DNA of 64,000 nucleotides from Entomortierella parvispora (taxonomy: Eukaryota > Mortierellomycota > Mortierellomycetes > Mortierellales > Mortierellaceae), in NCBI GenBank assembly GCA_963573315.1, contig OY752144.1, positions 1,978,501 to 2,042,500 of the forward strand, written 5' to 3'. The notes beneath the pieces were generated by a model. It was not told where the DNA came from and searched no databases. It worked only from the letters and a program-made list of their open reading frames with translations. A program made the translations under genes and the position numbers. This document shows, one piece after another, positions 46,084 to 58,654 of the stretch; the stretch's first letter is position 1; each line of letters starts with the position of its first letter.

Positions 46084-48829
46084 CCTCGGTCAAAGGGCTC
46101 TGAGGCCTTCCGATTCGCTTTTTTGCCCTTTCTTTTAGTTTTTGTTGCTCATGGAGAACGCGGGCGGGAGAGAGTGGGTTAGATAGTTTCAACGGCAACG
46201 AGAGGTGGGATTCGCAATGCCTCTTGGTAGATTTGAACGAGTTGCAGTTCTGCAGAAGGACAGAGGTGCTCAGAAGAAGGATGCGCTTGTCAACAAGACA
46301 ACAAGAGCGTTATGGTCCCAATCTAGGGCGAAGCTCGTTGTCACTGGCCACCAATTGCTCACATTTTTCATCTCTTTCGTCCTTTTGGTGGTGTGGGTTG
46401 GTTGTTGTTGTTTGTACCGGCTCTTAATCCCACCCCCACCTCGCCCCTTTCAAGGCTGGGGGGAGATGCTGTTGGGATTCATCCACCAGTGCTCATCCAC
46501 TAGTGCTCAGAACCTCCAACAAGTTAATGCACAGTTGTTGGTGTCTTCTTTCTCATACTCCTTCTCCCTTCCTTTCATCTCTTGTTGATCGACTAAAAAT
46601 AACATGGAAAAGGAACGTGAGCAAAAGCATCTCTGTTCTCACCAATGGATTTTCGTACAGTAGCTATCGCTCAACGAGACATCTCCAGGGAACCAGATAT
46701 TTTGGTAGAATGAGCATAAGGGCAGCTATAGAGCAAAGAGTCCCGGCACAACTTTGCAAGTCGCGTCTGGTCCATAGCGTTTATTCCTGGACCCATCCCG
46801 GGTTAATGTTACACCAAACGGTCATTCGTCGATTTTGAACCCAAACTCACTTTATCCTTTATCCCGTCGGTTGAACCAGTAGAAAAATGGGACAGCAAAA
46901 GTGGGAGTACTGTAGCAACAAGTGGGGGACATTAAACGACCAACCCACGCGGCTTTTGCGTGCTCAGAAGGATGAAGGAAGGGTTCCTTTCTCTGTTGAC
47001 CCCCCGTTCTCAGACAAACGAGTTGAGGAAAAGTCGCAGTGCTCACTGGTCAATTGATTCCTTTGCGGTCCAATGTTTCCAACATCATATAGCCTACTAC
47101 AAAACTGTCCAGCAAGCTTGTGATAGCAGAAGAATCCACCTCTTCATAATTCATGCTGCAGAGAGAGAGAGAGGGCGCTGAACCAGAAAGCAAACCTCCC
47201 GACAAAGTTGCTTCGTTGTACTGCATGGATGTGTCGAAAGGGCAGAACGAAGGGATCGCATTGGTGCGATTTTTCAGTCTCCCGGTCAGCTATTATTCAC
47301 ACCTTTGGATCACTTGTCATTGCTCACGCTTGCTCTCATGCACCAGTCAACTGCCTTCCTGACCGTAGAATAGTCCAACACATCTACGCGTCCTTGAGCA
47401 TGCAAGAAAAGGGCGCGTTTTGGATTTTTTTTTTTGGGCGATTGCATCGGGGCCAAAAAAAATGAAAAAGAAAAAAATGCGGCTGTAGCACTCACTCCAA
47501 ATCACCAAGGGTCCTCGCCGTTTTCGGATGGGGCGAGGTAAGTCAACTATCAGCCCCGCCACTTTTCACTCCATTTCCAGAGAAAAGCCCTTGATCTCGG
47601 ATGCAATATCTATACCCAGCGTCCTTTTATGATGGTCGCCCTATATTTTTATTTTGGTCCGCACCAGACTTTATTATCGCCTTCCATCGGTAATATCCCA
47701 TCCACTCATTCGCCCTACCCCTTTTCCCGAAGTGTTTTTTTTTTCATGGGATCTCGCTGTTGCATGTAACAAGCAGAAAACTGAAGACTTGGCGAAACCT
47801 TTTTTTCTTTGCACTGTTTGAATTGAATACTGTCCACCCTCGCCCATTATTTTCTCTTAGGCGGTGTCTGTTGATGTTGTACGTGGAGTAATTTCCAGTG
47901 ATGTTGTTGCATCACAATTGATTCCCAGGCGGATTGTATTCATTCGGCTGCTGTTCCACCATGTCTGGGAACACAAAGAGGAAGAGAGCTTTCAACGGCA
48001 GGTTTCGCATTGTCCAGCAAGGACTCGATGCAGTTTAAGGGATGAGGATATAGGGTGTGGACATTACAGGTAAGGCCACATTGTTGGCCCCAGGAATGAT
48101 GCAGCAGGACGGGACACAGACGCCGCCAGACCACAAGAGGGCAAAAGAGACACTCTGTTTAGAAACTACTGTTGTTCCCTAGGATGTCCATGTAGATTCA
48201 GCCCATTAGGCCCGTTCCTGACGTTTCTAGCTAGCTTGGCTACCGTGTTGGGTTTTTCGTCTGTCATACTTTTCCATATTTTTTTTCTTTGCCTAACAAC
48301 AAGTTTGGACTCGACTGATATATTGCACGTTCTTCTTTTTTGTGAAGGAAAGAACGAACCGAATCTTCTCCTCCGTTTTATCTCTTCGCCCTCAATTCTC
48401 TACGCCTTTCCCAAGTTTCGTTTTAACCATCCTTCCTCTTCACTTTGATTTTATTCGCTGAAAGATTTCCGCTTTGCTATTGAGCCATTTCAGGATCTCC
48501 GACCCCGTTGGCACATTACCACGCTGCCACGTTTCATTCTGCACTGGCACACATCTTCTTCTTCTTTTTCTTTCTCTCATTCTGGAATAAGGTGACACCT
48601 CTATTGTTTGTTCCGGTTGCAGTTTCCTTCGTTTGCTCGGATTTTGATTTTTTTTTTTTTTTTTTTTTTTAGTGGGATATTCTTTCTCTTTCTTTGTTCG
48701 GCTCTCATATCAACTTTCCATTTACCAACTCAATGCACAGTATAGCTTACTTCTTTCATCCCCTCATCCCTCACACCGAGACTTCATCATATCGTAAGGC
48801 ACCAAGGATAAGAGTCGGGCAAAAACAAG

Positions 48830-49053
48830 AATATATCTAAATGGAATTCTTCAAAGGTCGGTGCCAGATGAAGTTTTTCTGGTTTTATTTGTCATCCAGG
48901 AGGTGGCATTTAGTCTGACTTTTTTAAATGTCACTCGGGTGCCATATCCACTTTGCGACTGCCTTTTGGTCCCAGGTGACAGATAACAGCTGTCACCCGA
49001 GGGTGACAAGTAGATTAGCTCTTAGAATATAACTAGAGGAACTCTTCAAAGGT
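48830..49053. repeat. Short direct repeats around a hairpin
   Basis: The 29 bases at 48830-48858 and 28 bases at 49026-49053 share the pattern AATATA-CTA followed by TCTTCAAAGGT, with about five differences. Between them lies the hairpin at 48975-48997. Confidence 0.5.
48975..48997. repeat. Perfect 8-bp stem hairpin
   Basis: GGTGACAG, a 7-base loop, then CTGTCACC. A related inverted motif (CACTCGGGTG and CACCCGAGGGTGAC) flanks it, so a larger imperfect fold is possible. Confidence 0.6.
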
Positions 49054-49243
49054 GACCATCAGAAGACAAATGAGACTTCTTATCCGGTGAGATTCTCTCC
49101 TGAAGAAGATATGAGGAAATGGCCGCAGTAGTGGCAGATGCTGACGACTTTTTGCTATGATTTTTTTTTTTTATTTTTATTTTTTTTTTTTCAAATGTGC
49201 TTGTTTTTTTCTTGAGGGCGGGCTTGGACTTTTGGGGGGAATA

Positions 49244-51801
49244 TTATTGACCACTGGGGGATCTTGGGGGCTTGGGTGAAGCGGAAGGGGGAAGAGGAGA
49301 ACCTGATGGGCCGCTCGAGGGCATTTGAATACCGAAGGGATCGTGTGTGGAAGGAGGGGGCATGGGAATATTTGGCCATTGTTGACCACCTTGGTGAGGA
49401 AGGAGCGGCGTTGCAGGGATAGAGGGCGGCATTACATAGCCGTGGCTCATACTGGGTGTGAGTCCGGCTCCAGCAAACGACTGGGCTGAAGGGGAGGTAG
49501 GAGAACTTTGGATGGGCTGACCATAAGCGTTCACGGCCGCAGACGTGTTGTGGGTTGGTGGCGGTGGCGCAAAGTAGGCCTGCTGTTGTTCATTTTGAGC
49601 AAGAACCCTAGGACTGGCTGATGCAGAACCTGGATAGGCGGCTTCGCCGTAGAACGTTCCCGGAGACTGCATCGCCTGATGGTCCAGATACACGGGCTGC
49701 ACTGCGATCGTTCCGTCGGGGAGCTGCTGCATCAAGTATTGGATGTTGGGTCCTCCTGCCGCATCCAATCCTGCTGCTGTGGGGTCTCCACCCAAGCCTG
49801 GACTGCCCATTGCGTAGTGATTCCCACCAGGGGAATTGGGAGCCGTGAAACCCCCATCGTTCAGATGGCGGGTCGAAGTGGAATTAGGAGAGGCCATAGA
49901 GCCATAGGGATGCTTGCCTCGTTGTTGTGCCTTTCGTTTACTAGAGTCTGTCTCTGGATCATCTGTGCCCAAGGATGCAAGATAAGCCTCCTTTTCCAGT
50001 TGAGCTTCTCGAATCTCAATGCTCTTTTGACGCCGGCGATAAAAGACTCCTCCAAGGACCAAACCGAGAACAGCAGCCACTCCAACAATGATCCCGACCA
50101 AGGCTCCAGTAGACAATCCTTGACTGCCAGAGCCAGAACCTCCGGACAAGGGTTTAGATGGAAGAGTCGTATCTTGTTTGGGTGCATAACTTGACATCCA
50201 CATAGATTGCATGACATCGTACACCTGAGTGTCTCCAATGTATCCACTAGAGACACCAATTAATCCGCCATGAACAATCATATTGGCGCCGACCAGGTTG
50301 CAAGAATGCGAGTAACGGGCAGAGGTCGGGTTCACGGTCACGATCTGCTGCCAGGTCATCGTCACCATGTCCAGAGACCAGATATCATTCAGGGTCGTCT
50401 GTGTGTTGGCCTCATATCCTCCGTATATCAAGACCTTTTCACTGTTGCCGGCTGTTAAGAAAGAGCAGAAAATAGAGTGTCAGTCCCCAAGTCTGAAAGG
50501 CACGGTGAACGTTTTTTTTTTTTTTGTGGAGTTCAGATCCTTACTGTAAACACTGCAGTGGTCCTGACGCGACACAGGAAACGCTCCTAGGGTCAGCTAG
50601 TAGAGTTTAAAGCAAGGAAAACAGGGCGTTGCTAGTCGAGTGAGTCTCTGTAAACCAAGCTGGATCTTTTTTTCAGACAACGACTGGTTGCTTACCTGGA
50701 TGCCAGTGGTCGGAGGGTTTGTCGAGATGTCGACATAGGGTATGGTCTGGAAAGACTGATAACTACGTTGACCACCAGTCGAACCGAGTCCTCCAAACAG
50801 ATAGATTTTACTCCCGATTATTTGCGCGGTGCCGGAGCTGAACTGGCCGAGGACTGGCGACGTTGTCACATTGGGATTCCAGGACCCGCTCGCGAACTGG
50901 TCGAGTTCGTTGGTGGAGGCTCCGCTAGGGTAGGAACCTCCAACGTACCAGAGCGAGCCCGAGGCTGGGTCGGTCACCATCTGGGCCTCCTTTCTGCTTG
51001 TCCACAGGGCGGCATCGCTAGGGGAGGACGAGTTGAAGAACACGAGCAGAAAAAACATCTTTTGAGAAGGTGGTTCCCTGTTGCAGCAAACGTATTTCTC
51101 CACAGAAGCCCCGTCCCCTTCTGACTGGTCCGCTGAATTATTATTTGTTGTTCGATCGCAGCCTTGATGGGGTTTTTTTTCGTAGGTGGACCAGGGACAG
51201 AGCGAACAAAAGAAATAAAAGGCAGAGAGCACTTTGTTATAAAAAAAGATGGAGTGTTGTGAGGAGGTACTTACGCTGCCGGAGCATTTTGGGTGGACCA
51301 GGTCATGGCCTGGACGTTGTATTCGTACAGGAATGGGCTCGCTGCGTTGCCAGTGGGTGCGGTGACATAGAGCGTCGATAGATCGTTGGACAGGGTCGCA
51401 GAGTGTCCAGCCACCACGGGGCCCCCTGAACCGCTGCTGGGGATCGTGAGGTTTGTCCAGGCTGGATTACTGAGGGGCCAGGGATTTGACACGTCCAGGG
51501 CAAACAACTCGCCCGAGTAGACGACCGAGCCAGCATTGACCTGTCCGCCCTGGAAATACACTGTACTGTTGGTCGATGCGGTAGCCAGACCCACAAAGGC
51601 CTTGGGACCACGCAGGACTGCCGCAGTCGAGGTCGATGCAGGTGCGCTACCTGAGGTGGTGGTGGCGCTTGGTTTTGCGACAGCGGCGGATGAAGAGGGC
51701 TTTGTTGTTGTTGTTTGGGCTGCAACAGAGGAGACGGCGAGAAGAGCAAGAGCAATTGTGGCCACGAAGTGGCTGGTCACACCAAACCTCTTCTGGACCA
51801 T
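49244..51801 (-). CDS. Kelch-repeat single-pass membrane protein
   Basis: Surface protein with an extracellular kelch beta-propeller and a long cytosolic tail. Exons: 51801-51275, 51017-50696, 50596-50545, 50451-49244, giving 702 residues. A signal peptide (about 1-28, VATIALALLAVSSVAA) precedes a Ser/Thr/Ala-rich stalk. Kelch-type blades follow (LYVTAPTGN, KIYLFGGLGSTGG, VLIYGGYEANTQTTLNDIW, MIVHGG). One transmembrane helix (ALVGIIVGVAAVLGLVLGGV) is followed by RRRQ and a Pro/Gln/Ser-rich tail of about 290 residues. Kelch membrane proteins of this plan are common in Mortierella-type fungi; ligand and function are unknown. Divergent from Dicer. Confidence 0.88.
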
Positions 51802-52884
51802 GACTGATTTGTAACTTTGTTGTTGTGGTGGTTATGGTAGTGGTGCAGTGAAGGGGGTGCAAGAGTCCGAGGAGAAAGAGAAGGAAGAATGTCGATCGAT
51901 TGAGGGAGTCAACGGACAAGGAGGCGAGCGGGAGGCGAACTGGCAGTAGTTGAGAAAGAGAGAGAGAGGGGAGGATAGGAGAATTGAAGGAAGGAAGGGG
52001 GGTGAGTGCCGTTCCACGCCTTGTTGTAGAGCAGTGCGGTGCAGTGCAGTGCCGTTGCGGTGCGGTGCAGAAAGGGGAAAAAGAAAGAAAGAAAGAGAGA
52101 AGGAAAGAAGGAAATGAAAAATGGAAAAGGGGTCAGGAACAAGGGCGAGAGAAGGAAGGAAGACGGCGGTCTACCTGGAGGAGAACAGCATAGTGCGGAT
52201 GGATGAGGAAGGGGAATGAAGAAGAGGAAAAGAGATGAACAGCGAGAGAGAAGGAAGGAAGGCTGCTGGCTGGGGGGGAAAGAGGAGGAGCGCGCTCTCA
52301 ACTCAACAAAAGAGACAAAGAGACAAGGGAGAAAAGAGGACTGAGCACAGAAAGCGAAGGAAAAAAGAGGCCGCGCCCAGACACTGCTCAGGAACAACAA
52401 GGGAGGCAGGAACAAAGGGAACAGGAACAAAGAAGGGATGCATCGACACTGCACTGCACTGCACTGCACTTGGATGGATGGATGTACCTAGTCTGCTGCA
52501 CTGCTCATTCGCACTCAGCCGCCCATCTCTCTTCTCCTTCTCTCTCTTCTCTCTCTTCTCCTCCTCTCTCCCCCCCGAGGCCAAGGACCCTTCCCCACAG
52601 ACGCGTGATCACGTGCCCCTCCTTTTGGTGGCAAATGCATGTGTGCTGAAGGTGTGCATGCCACCCATGCAGGACATCATCCTCCCCCCTTTTGTCTCCC
52701 ACCTTTGCCTTCTTCATCTCCGTCTTCCTTTGCCCTTCTTGTCCCCCTTCTCCCTCTTCCCCTGTTGGGCGCCCAACTCCGCCACCAGTCCCCTCCGCGG
52801 TGTTTGCCTCTCAACAACAAGCCGCCTTTCAGTCTCCATCGAATCCACCCCAGCCCACAACCCAATCAATCTTCCATCCTCGAC
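51802..52884. promoter_or_regulatory. Divergent kelch/Dicer promoter with complementary pentamer repeats
   Basis: 1.08 kb between outward-reading starts. A GCAGT/GCGGT array at about 52031-52070 is complementary to an ACTGC array at about 52447-52470, so the two could pair across some 380 bases. GAAA- and GGAA-rich runs lie between. The Dicer side is pyrimidine-rich up to its ATG at 52885. Confidence 0.55.
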
Positions 52885-55800
52885 ATGGCAGCGGGCTCGT
52901 CGGCGGTCGATCTGCTCCTCTGGGGGGACGAAGACAGCCTCGCCGCTCGCTCCTTACCGCCACCACTGCCCCCGTCCATCCCGCGGCCACCTACCGCGGC
53001 TGTGCCCACATCCGCCGCCTTGACTATGACCACCGCCTCCCCTAGCGATAACACTAGCAGCAACAATAAGAACAGTTGCCTGTGGACCGACCCTGTCCCT
53101 CCCTTGTCCTCGGCCGTCCTTGTCCCACAACGCGTCGGCACTCCTGTCCTGCCACACAGCTCCATCGACACCCCCCTTATACCCCCCGCCGCTCCCACGA
53201 ACAGGCCGACACTTACCCCGGCGACGATACCCCTGTCCTCTTCCCCACCTCCAGCTTTACCCCCTGTGCACATTGTTGCTGCACCAAAGGTCTCGGAAGA
53301 CTTTGAGCTGGTGCCGAGACAATACCAAAAAGAACTGTTTGCAAAGGCTCGACAAGGCAATGTCATCGCCGTCATGGACACCGGAAGCGGAAAGACCTTG
53401 GTTTCGGTCATGCTTATCAAGGAAATGCTCGACCGCGAACGCGCGGCCCAGCGGATCAAGGAGAAGGTGGGGAGGACGGATCCTTTTGTTACACCGCCAA
53501 CTCCACAGAATGACTTATTCCTTGTCTCTTGTTTATATTCTTAGAAAAAGCTGTGCTTCTTTATTGTCAACAATGTGCCCCTGGTCTACCAACAGGCTGC
53601 AGTGATTCGAGCCAACTGTGGTATCAAGGTCGTGGAATTATCGGGAGAAAAGGTGGCAGACAAAAAATTCTCGGACAGTCTATGGAAGCAAATCCACCAG
53701 ACGACCGATGTGGTCGTACTCACGGCTCAGATCTTGCTCGACTTGTTGCGCCATGGATTCATCCAAATGTCCGGGGTAAGATAGGTGTCCGAGTCTTCAG
53801 GGCCGCTCGATGCCTGCCCCAATTACACATCAGTTTGCTAATCAGACTCTGGGGAAACCTCTTTCTAGATACACTTGCTAATCTTTGATGAGTGTCATCA
53901 TGCTCGCAAAGACCATCCATTCGCGCGCATCATGAAAGAGTTCTACCACGACTTTAATGGCGCCAGTGCAAGCAGGCCAAAGATATTCGGCATGACCGCC
54001 TCTCCATCGTCTGATATCGGATCAAAACTTCACAGTTCTGCAGAGTAAGCGACAAAATCAAGACAGCGGTCCCGTGCCATATCATTAGCTATTTTGGCCC
54101 GTTTCGTGCTCACGCGGCCTATTCTTTTTTGATACTTATCCTGTAGAGAACTCGAGCTACTACTGGATTCGAAGGTATTCACAGTCGACCCAACAAAGGT
54201 CAGGGTGCATGTGGAAAGACCGCTAGAGATTGTTGTCCAATACGCTTCTGCTCCAAAGTATGAGAAAACAGCACTGTCGGCGAGGTTGCAGGACGAATGC
54301 GGGATGATTGCAAAGATCTCCCAGTTCTTTGGGAGCATGACCGTCAATCTTGGGGAGCTTGGCCCTTGGTGCGTCGACCGACTTTGGAAAACGACAGTGT
54401 TGGGTATGAGGAACAGCGCCGCTGCTGTTCTGGACCCCATGGCTGAGGACTGTTCAACCGCCATCGACATTGTCAGCGCTTGGCCCACTTTACCGCCTGT
54501 ATACGACATTCGATACATGACCCCCAAGGTAATGAAGCTTATACAACTCCTTCGTGTGTCGGGAGACGCCTTACAGGACGACTTTTGTGGCATCATCTTT
54601 GTACAAAAACGTGACACGGCCACAGCAATTTATCTTTTGCTAAACGAAATGGAAGAGTTTCAAGACAAGCTCAGGGTCATGGTGCTTGCAGGCCACGGCG
54701 ACAACAGTGACGCCCTCTTAAAAATGTCTTTTCAACAACAAAACGCCATCATATCTGGCTTTCGAAAAAAAGACTATAACCTGTTGGTAGCCACCAGCGT
54801 CGCTGAGGAAGGACTGGACATTCAGCCGTGCAACGTCGTCATCCGGTAAGCTTGTGGTAACATGGATTGTTCTTGTTGGATTTTTGTCCCTCCCAGAACT
54901 AAAACTAGAGCATCTTGGATATCTTGAAAAGGTTCGACCCAGCAACCAACACTATCAGCCATATTCAGTCTCGTGGGCGGGCAAGAAAGAAAAACTCGCG
55001 GTATATTATGATGCAGGACATTGACAATCGAACCGAGGAAACAACCCTCGGAAAACTGAAATTTGGCGAAGAATCTATGAAGGAATGGTGTCACAGCCTC
55101 ACGTCGGACCGTTTGATGAGCACTCCTACAGATGATGGTGATAATGACAGCACCCTAGACGACCAGTCCTATCAAACATACAAAGTTCCAGCTACGGGGG
55201 CGCTGCTCACTCTCCACTCTGCGATTGCCCTTCTACATTACTACTGCAGTACCCTGACAAGCGACGAGTATTGTGTACCCCGCCCAGAGTTTGACATTAT
55301 ATCCAGCGGCGATTCAGGATTCGTGTGTGACCTCACATTGCCACCCAATGCCGCCATTAGGCAGTTGCAGTCCGATCGTACCTCTACAAAATCCATGGCG
55401 AAAAAGTCTGCAGCATACAAGGCATGTGAGTTACTGCATCGAATGGGGGCTTTGAACGACAACCTTTTGCCGATAGTGGTCAAGGAAGAGGAGGACGAAG
55501 AGGAGGACATCACACCTACCAACAAGGAAAACAAAAATGTGTCGTATCCACGCAATTCTCCCAGGATTTGGTTGGACGCCCCAAGCATGCCGGACACGTT
55601 ATTCGGTTCCACCATTGAGCTTAGTGCAGAAGCACTCGGCCGTCTCGGAGGCAGTGGCCGTTATAGAACCATGTGCCTATTAACCCGACAACCGTTACCC
55701 TGCACTGTCGAGCCATTCAACCTGTATATTGATGGTGCTGCATGTCAAGTCATTGTCAAAGCTATCCAGTCGGTTGCAAGCGTCGGGAAGGACCAGATTG

Positions 55801-58004
55801 AATCCTTACGACTCTTCACTTTGACCACATTTGGACGTATTTGTCGCAAGACATTTAGCTGCGATGCAGAGTCCATGCCGTACTTTATTGCTCCGTTGAA
55901 AAAGATTGTCGACCCGAACAAGGATCTTGGCGAAATTATTTCTTGGGCTGATGTGACTCTGGGCCTGACCACCGATTCCAGCCTGCTAACAGACGACCAG
56001 GATCTTTTAGGCTCTGTTATTTCCTTGAGAACCGACAATGGACGTGAATTTTTCGTCCGCAAGGTGCTCAGGGAGTACAAGGTCCATGATCTCATGCCCG
56101 AGGAGACTTTCCGCTCAGCCCTCGATGATCTGAAAGTATCCGAAGCAAAGGCCAAGGGAACAAGTCCGGTCGGCGAAAGCTGTGGCCGAACATTTGCGGC
56201 ATACTTTCAATCAAGATTTCGAGTGGCTCCCACACCAGATGACATTATTTTACAGGTCGAACGAGTGCGAAAGATGCGCAACCACCTCCAGCCCGCTGTC
56301 CGGGAGGAGGAGGAGAGCAAAAAGGACAAGGGAAGTCTGGCGCTGCCATTCAGCCTATGTCTCCGAAGCTCGGTCCAAGCTGATGTCTTGCGAATGAGCC
56401 AACTTCTCCCATCGGTGCTCTTTAGTCTGGACTCTACTCTGCTGGTGCACGAATTGAGAGAGAAAGTTGGACTGCATACCATCCATCTGCCGCTTTTACA
56501 AGAAGCGTTCACAACCTCTTCATCCAACCGCGCCTTTCAGTATGAGCGACTCGAACTATTGGGCGACTCGTTTCTAAAGTTCTCCTCCACTATCCGCCTT
56601 TATATTGTCAACCCGGTCAAAGATGAAGGACAGCTGCATGCGAACCGTATCCGCATTATATCCAATAGAGCGCTTCTTGGGATCGCCAAAAAGCTCCAAC
56701 TTTACCGCTACGCCTGCAGTGCTCCTTTTCACCGAAAATCGTGGCGACCAGTTCGGTTCGTTGTGGATGGTATGGCCTGGAACAGCGAAAAGAACCACAT
56801 GCTCTCCAACAAAACCTTGGCCGATTTTGTCGAAGCCACTCTGGGTGCTGCTTACTTGAGTGGTGGCGTTGTCAACGGGCTTGCTGCAGCAAAGTCTCTC
56901 GGGATCCCCTTTGAAGAGTTTGACTCCTGGAAAGACTTTTATTCTGTCTACATGAAGGACCGGGCAGTGGAAAGGCCACTCACGACAAGCCAGCACCAGA
57001 TTCTATCGCTCGATGCAGTAGAGCGCACGATTGGATACAAGTTCAAGAATCCTGATCTGTTCTTCGAGGCCATGACACACGCATCACATATCCGGGCCGA
57101 TTCTGTTTGCTATCAACGACTCGAGTTCCTTGGCGACGCGGTCCTTGACTTTCAGGTTGTACGGTACTACTATCAAAAGCACAGCACCGCGCCACCGGGA
57201 GTAATCACCCTCATCAAGGATGCATCCGTCAACAACCAGATCTTGGGTGCCATCTGCCTCCATTGGAAACTGCAACAATATCTGGTGCACTATTCTCCGT
57301 CGCTCGTCCACGCAATTACTCGAGCAGCGGTGACCGTGGGGGAAAAGAAGGAAAAGGGGCAAGAGTCGGGTGAATATTGGAACGATATCAGTATGCCAAA
57401 AGTACTTGGAGACCTCGTGGAGAGCACACTGGGCGCTGTATTTGTGGACTCTGGATTCAACTTTGAAGTAGTGTCCAATCTGTTTGACCGTTTGATCCGG
57501 CCTTTCCTGGACAAGCATGTCAACTTTGAGAGCATCATTGTTCATCCCAACAAGCTCCTGCTGGAGACCCTGCAGGCCCTGGGATGTCAAAGCTTTGAGG
57601 TTGAGCAGAGCAAAAGCGCGACGTTCAGTCAGGCCGATCAAGTTCTCAAAAGACTGGGACTTGACAAACCTGTGCTCAGTAGTGGATCGCTACCGCTGGC
57701 GTCTCCCTTACTGGATAGTGACCTGACAGAGATGGTGTGCAACTTCAAAATCCATGGGCAGACAATGGCATCGGCCACGGGAGTGCACATTGAGGATCTT
57801 CGAAAGGAGGTTTCTGTGGCGACTCTTGCGCTGCTAAAAGAGAAGCCGCAACTGCTGTCGAGTCTGTGTGTCTGCCCCAAGACGCGGAAACCACGGCACG
57901 AGTCCCTTCTTAGCAGATACCAGGGAGACGAGAGACTGACGGGACTTCGTGGTTTGATGGAGAGAGCGAGCATGGTGGGCGATGGAGACCCTGTCAATAC
58001 CTAG
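52885..58004 (+). CDS. DCL: Dicer-like ribonuclease III
   Basis: Cuts double-stranded RNA into small RNAs for RNA silencing. Exons: 52885-53466, 53545-53775, 53869-54044, 54147-54845, 54932-58004, giving 1586 residues. A Pro/Ser-rich N-terminal 130 residues precede a superfamily-2 helicase with Walker A MDTGSGKT (164-171), DECHH (278-282), GMTASP, and the C-terminal motifs SVAEEGLDI and QSRGRAR. A dsRNA-binding dimerisation fold follows (about 650-720), then a weakly conserved PAZ-like stretch, RNase IIIa (ERLELLGD, 1101-1108; second acidic site in DFVEATLGA) and RNase IIIb (QRLEFLGD, 1291-1298; DLVESTLGA). A C-terminal dsRNA-binding-like segment lies near 1520-1560. Catalytic acidic residues are present in both RNase III domains, so it should be active. 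Confidence 0.95.
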
Positions 58005-58654
58005 ACGGGGTCTTGGAGATTAAACAAGTCAGATACTGTAACAGGAATAGTACGTACATAATGCATTCATTGTCCGTCGATCTTACACTCTCTACTGTTG
58101 CCAGTGGATGAAGTTGATAGGAGTCCTTTTTAGCTCTGAGGAACCAGGTCCGACATGGGATGGGGAGAAGGTCAACCTCAAACTGAACTGAACCCCCGCA
58201 TTTCTTGGGCCAATCAGACCGAGATCAGAGATAGAGGACGAGACCCGGTCGGCTTTCCACGCACTGCAGGTGTCTGCTGGTTGCGGATCGAGGGCGGGCA
58301 ATGGGGCGATGGCGAGACAACTGAAGAGCAAGAGGGACGGAGAGGGGAAGAGAGGGGAAGAGAGGGGAAGAGAGGAGAGAGAATAAAAGACAAGCAGGCA
58401 GATCGAGGATGCAAGAGTCTGTTCGTGGGAAGAAGGAAGGAAGAACACAGAAGGGTGACTGCTGATGAAACAAAGACACGAGCGAGAGAAAAAAGAAAAA
58501 AGGTGTTCCCCGCGCTCACAGGCAAAGAGTCTGATTCCTTTATTTTCTTTCTCTTTTTTCTCTTCTTCTTTCTTCTTTTGTTCCTCACCCACACGTCCCT
58601 TCCACCCTTTCCACTCCCCTTTGCTCCCATCAGCATCCCCTCGACACTTCCGCC
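58005..58654. other. Dicer-ATIC spacer with GA-rich minisatellite
   Basis: 650 bases with three perfect AGAGGGGAAG units at 58341-58370 and a CT-rich leader before the ATG at 58655. No gene seen. Confidence 0.55.

Larger units (their letters stand above)
45987..49243. other. 3.3-kb gene-poor region
   Basis: The largest interval without a supported gene. Frames are short, without domains, splice logic or coding bias. It contains T-rich runs (T22 near 48649-48670 and further T runs near 49160-49190), a perfect hairpin at 48975-48997 and two similar direct repeats near 48830 and 49026. It may hold noncoding transcripts or decayed sequence that I cannot identify. Confidence 0.5.

Noticed and set aside
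46205-48450. Open frames of 60-130 residues in the gene-poor region
   Set aside because: No domains, no paralogue pattern, no consistent splice sites and no coding bias.
52235-53023. 262-residue plus-strand frame overlapping the Dicer start
   Set aside because: Low-complexity translation of the GA- and CT-rich promoter. It is out of frame with Dicer and has no domain.
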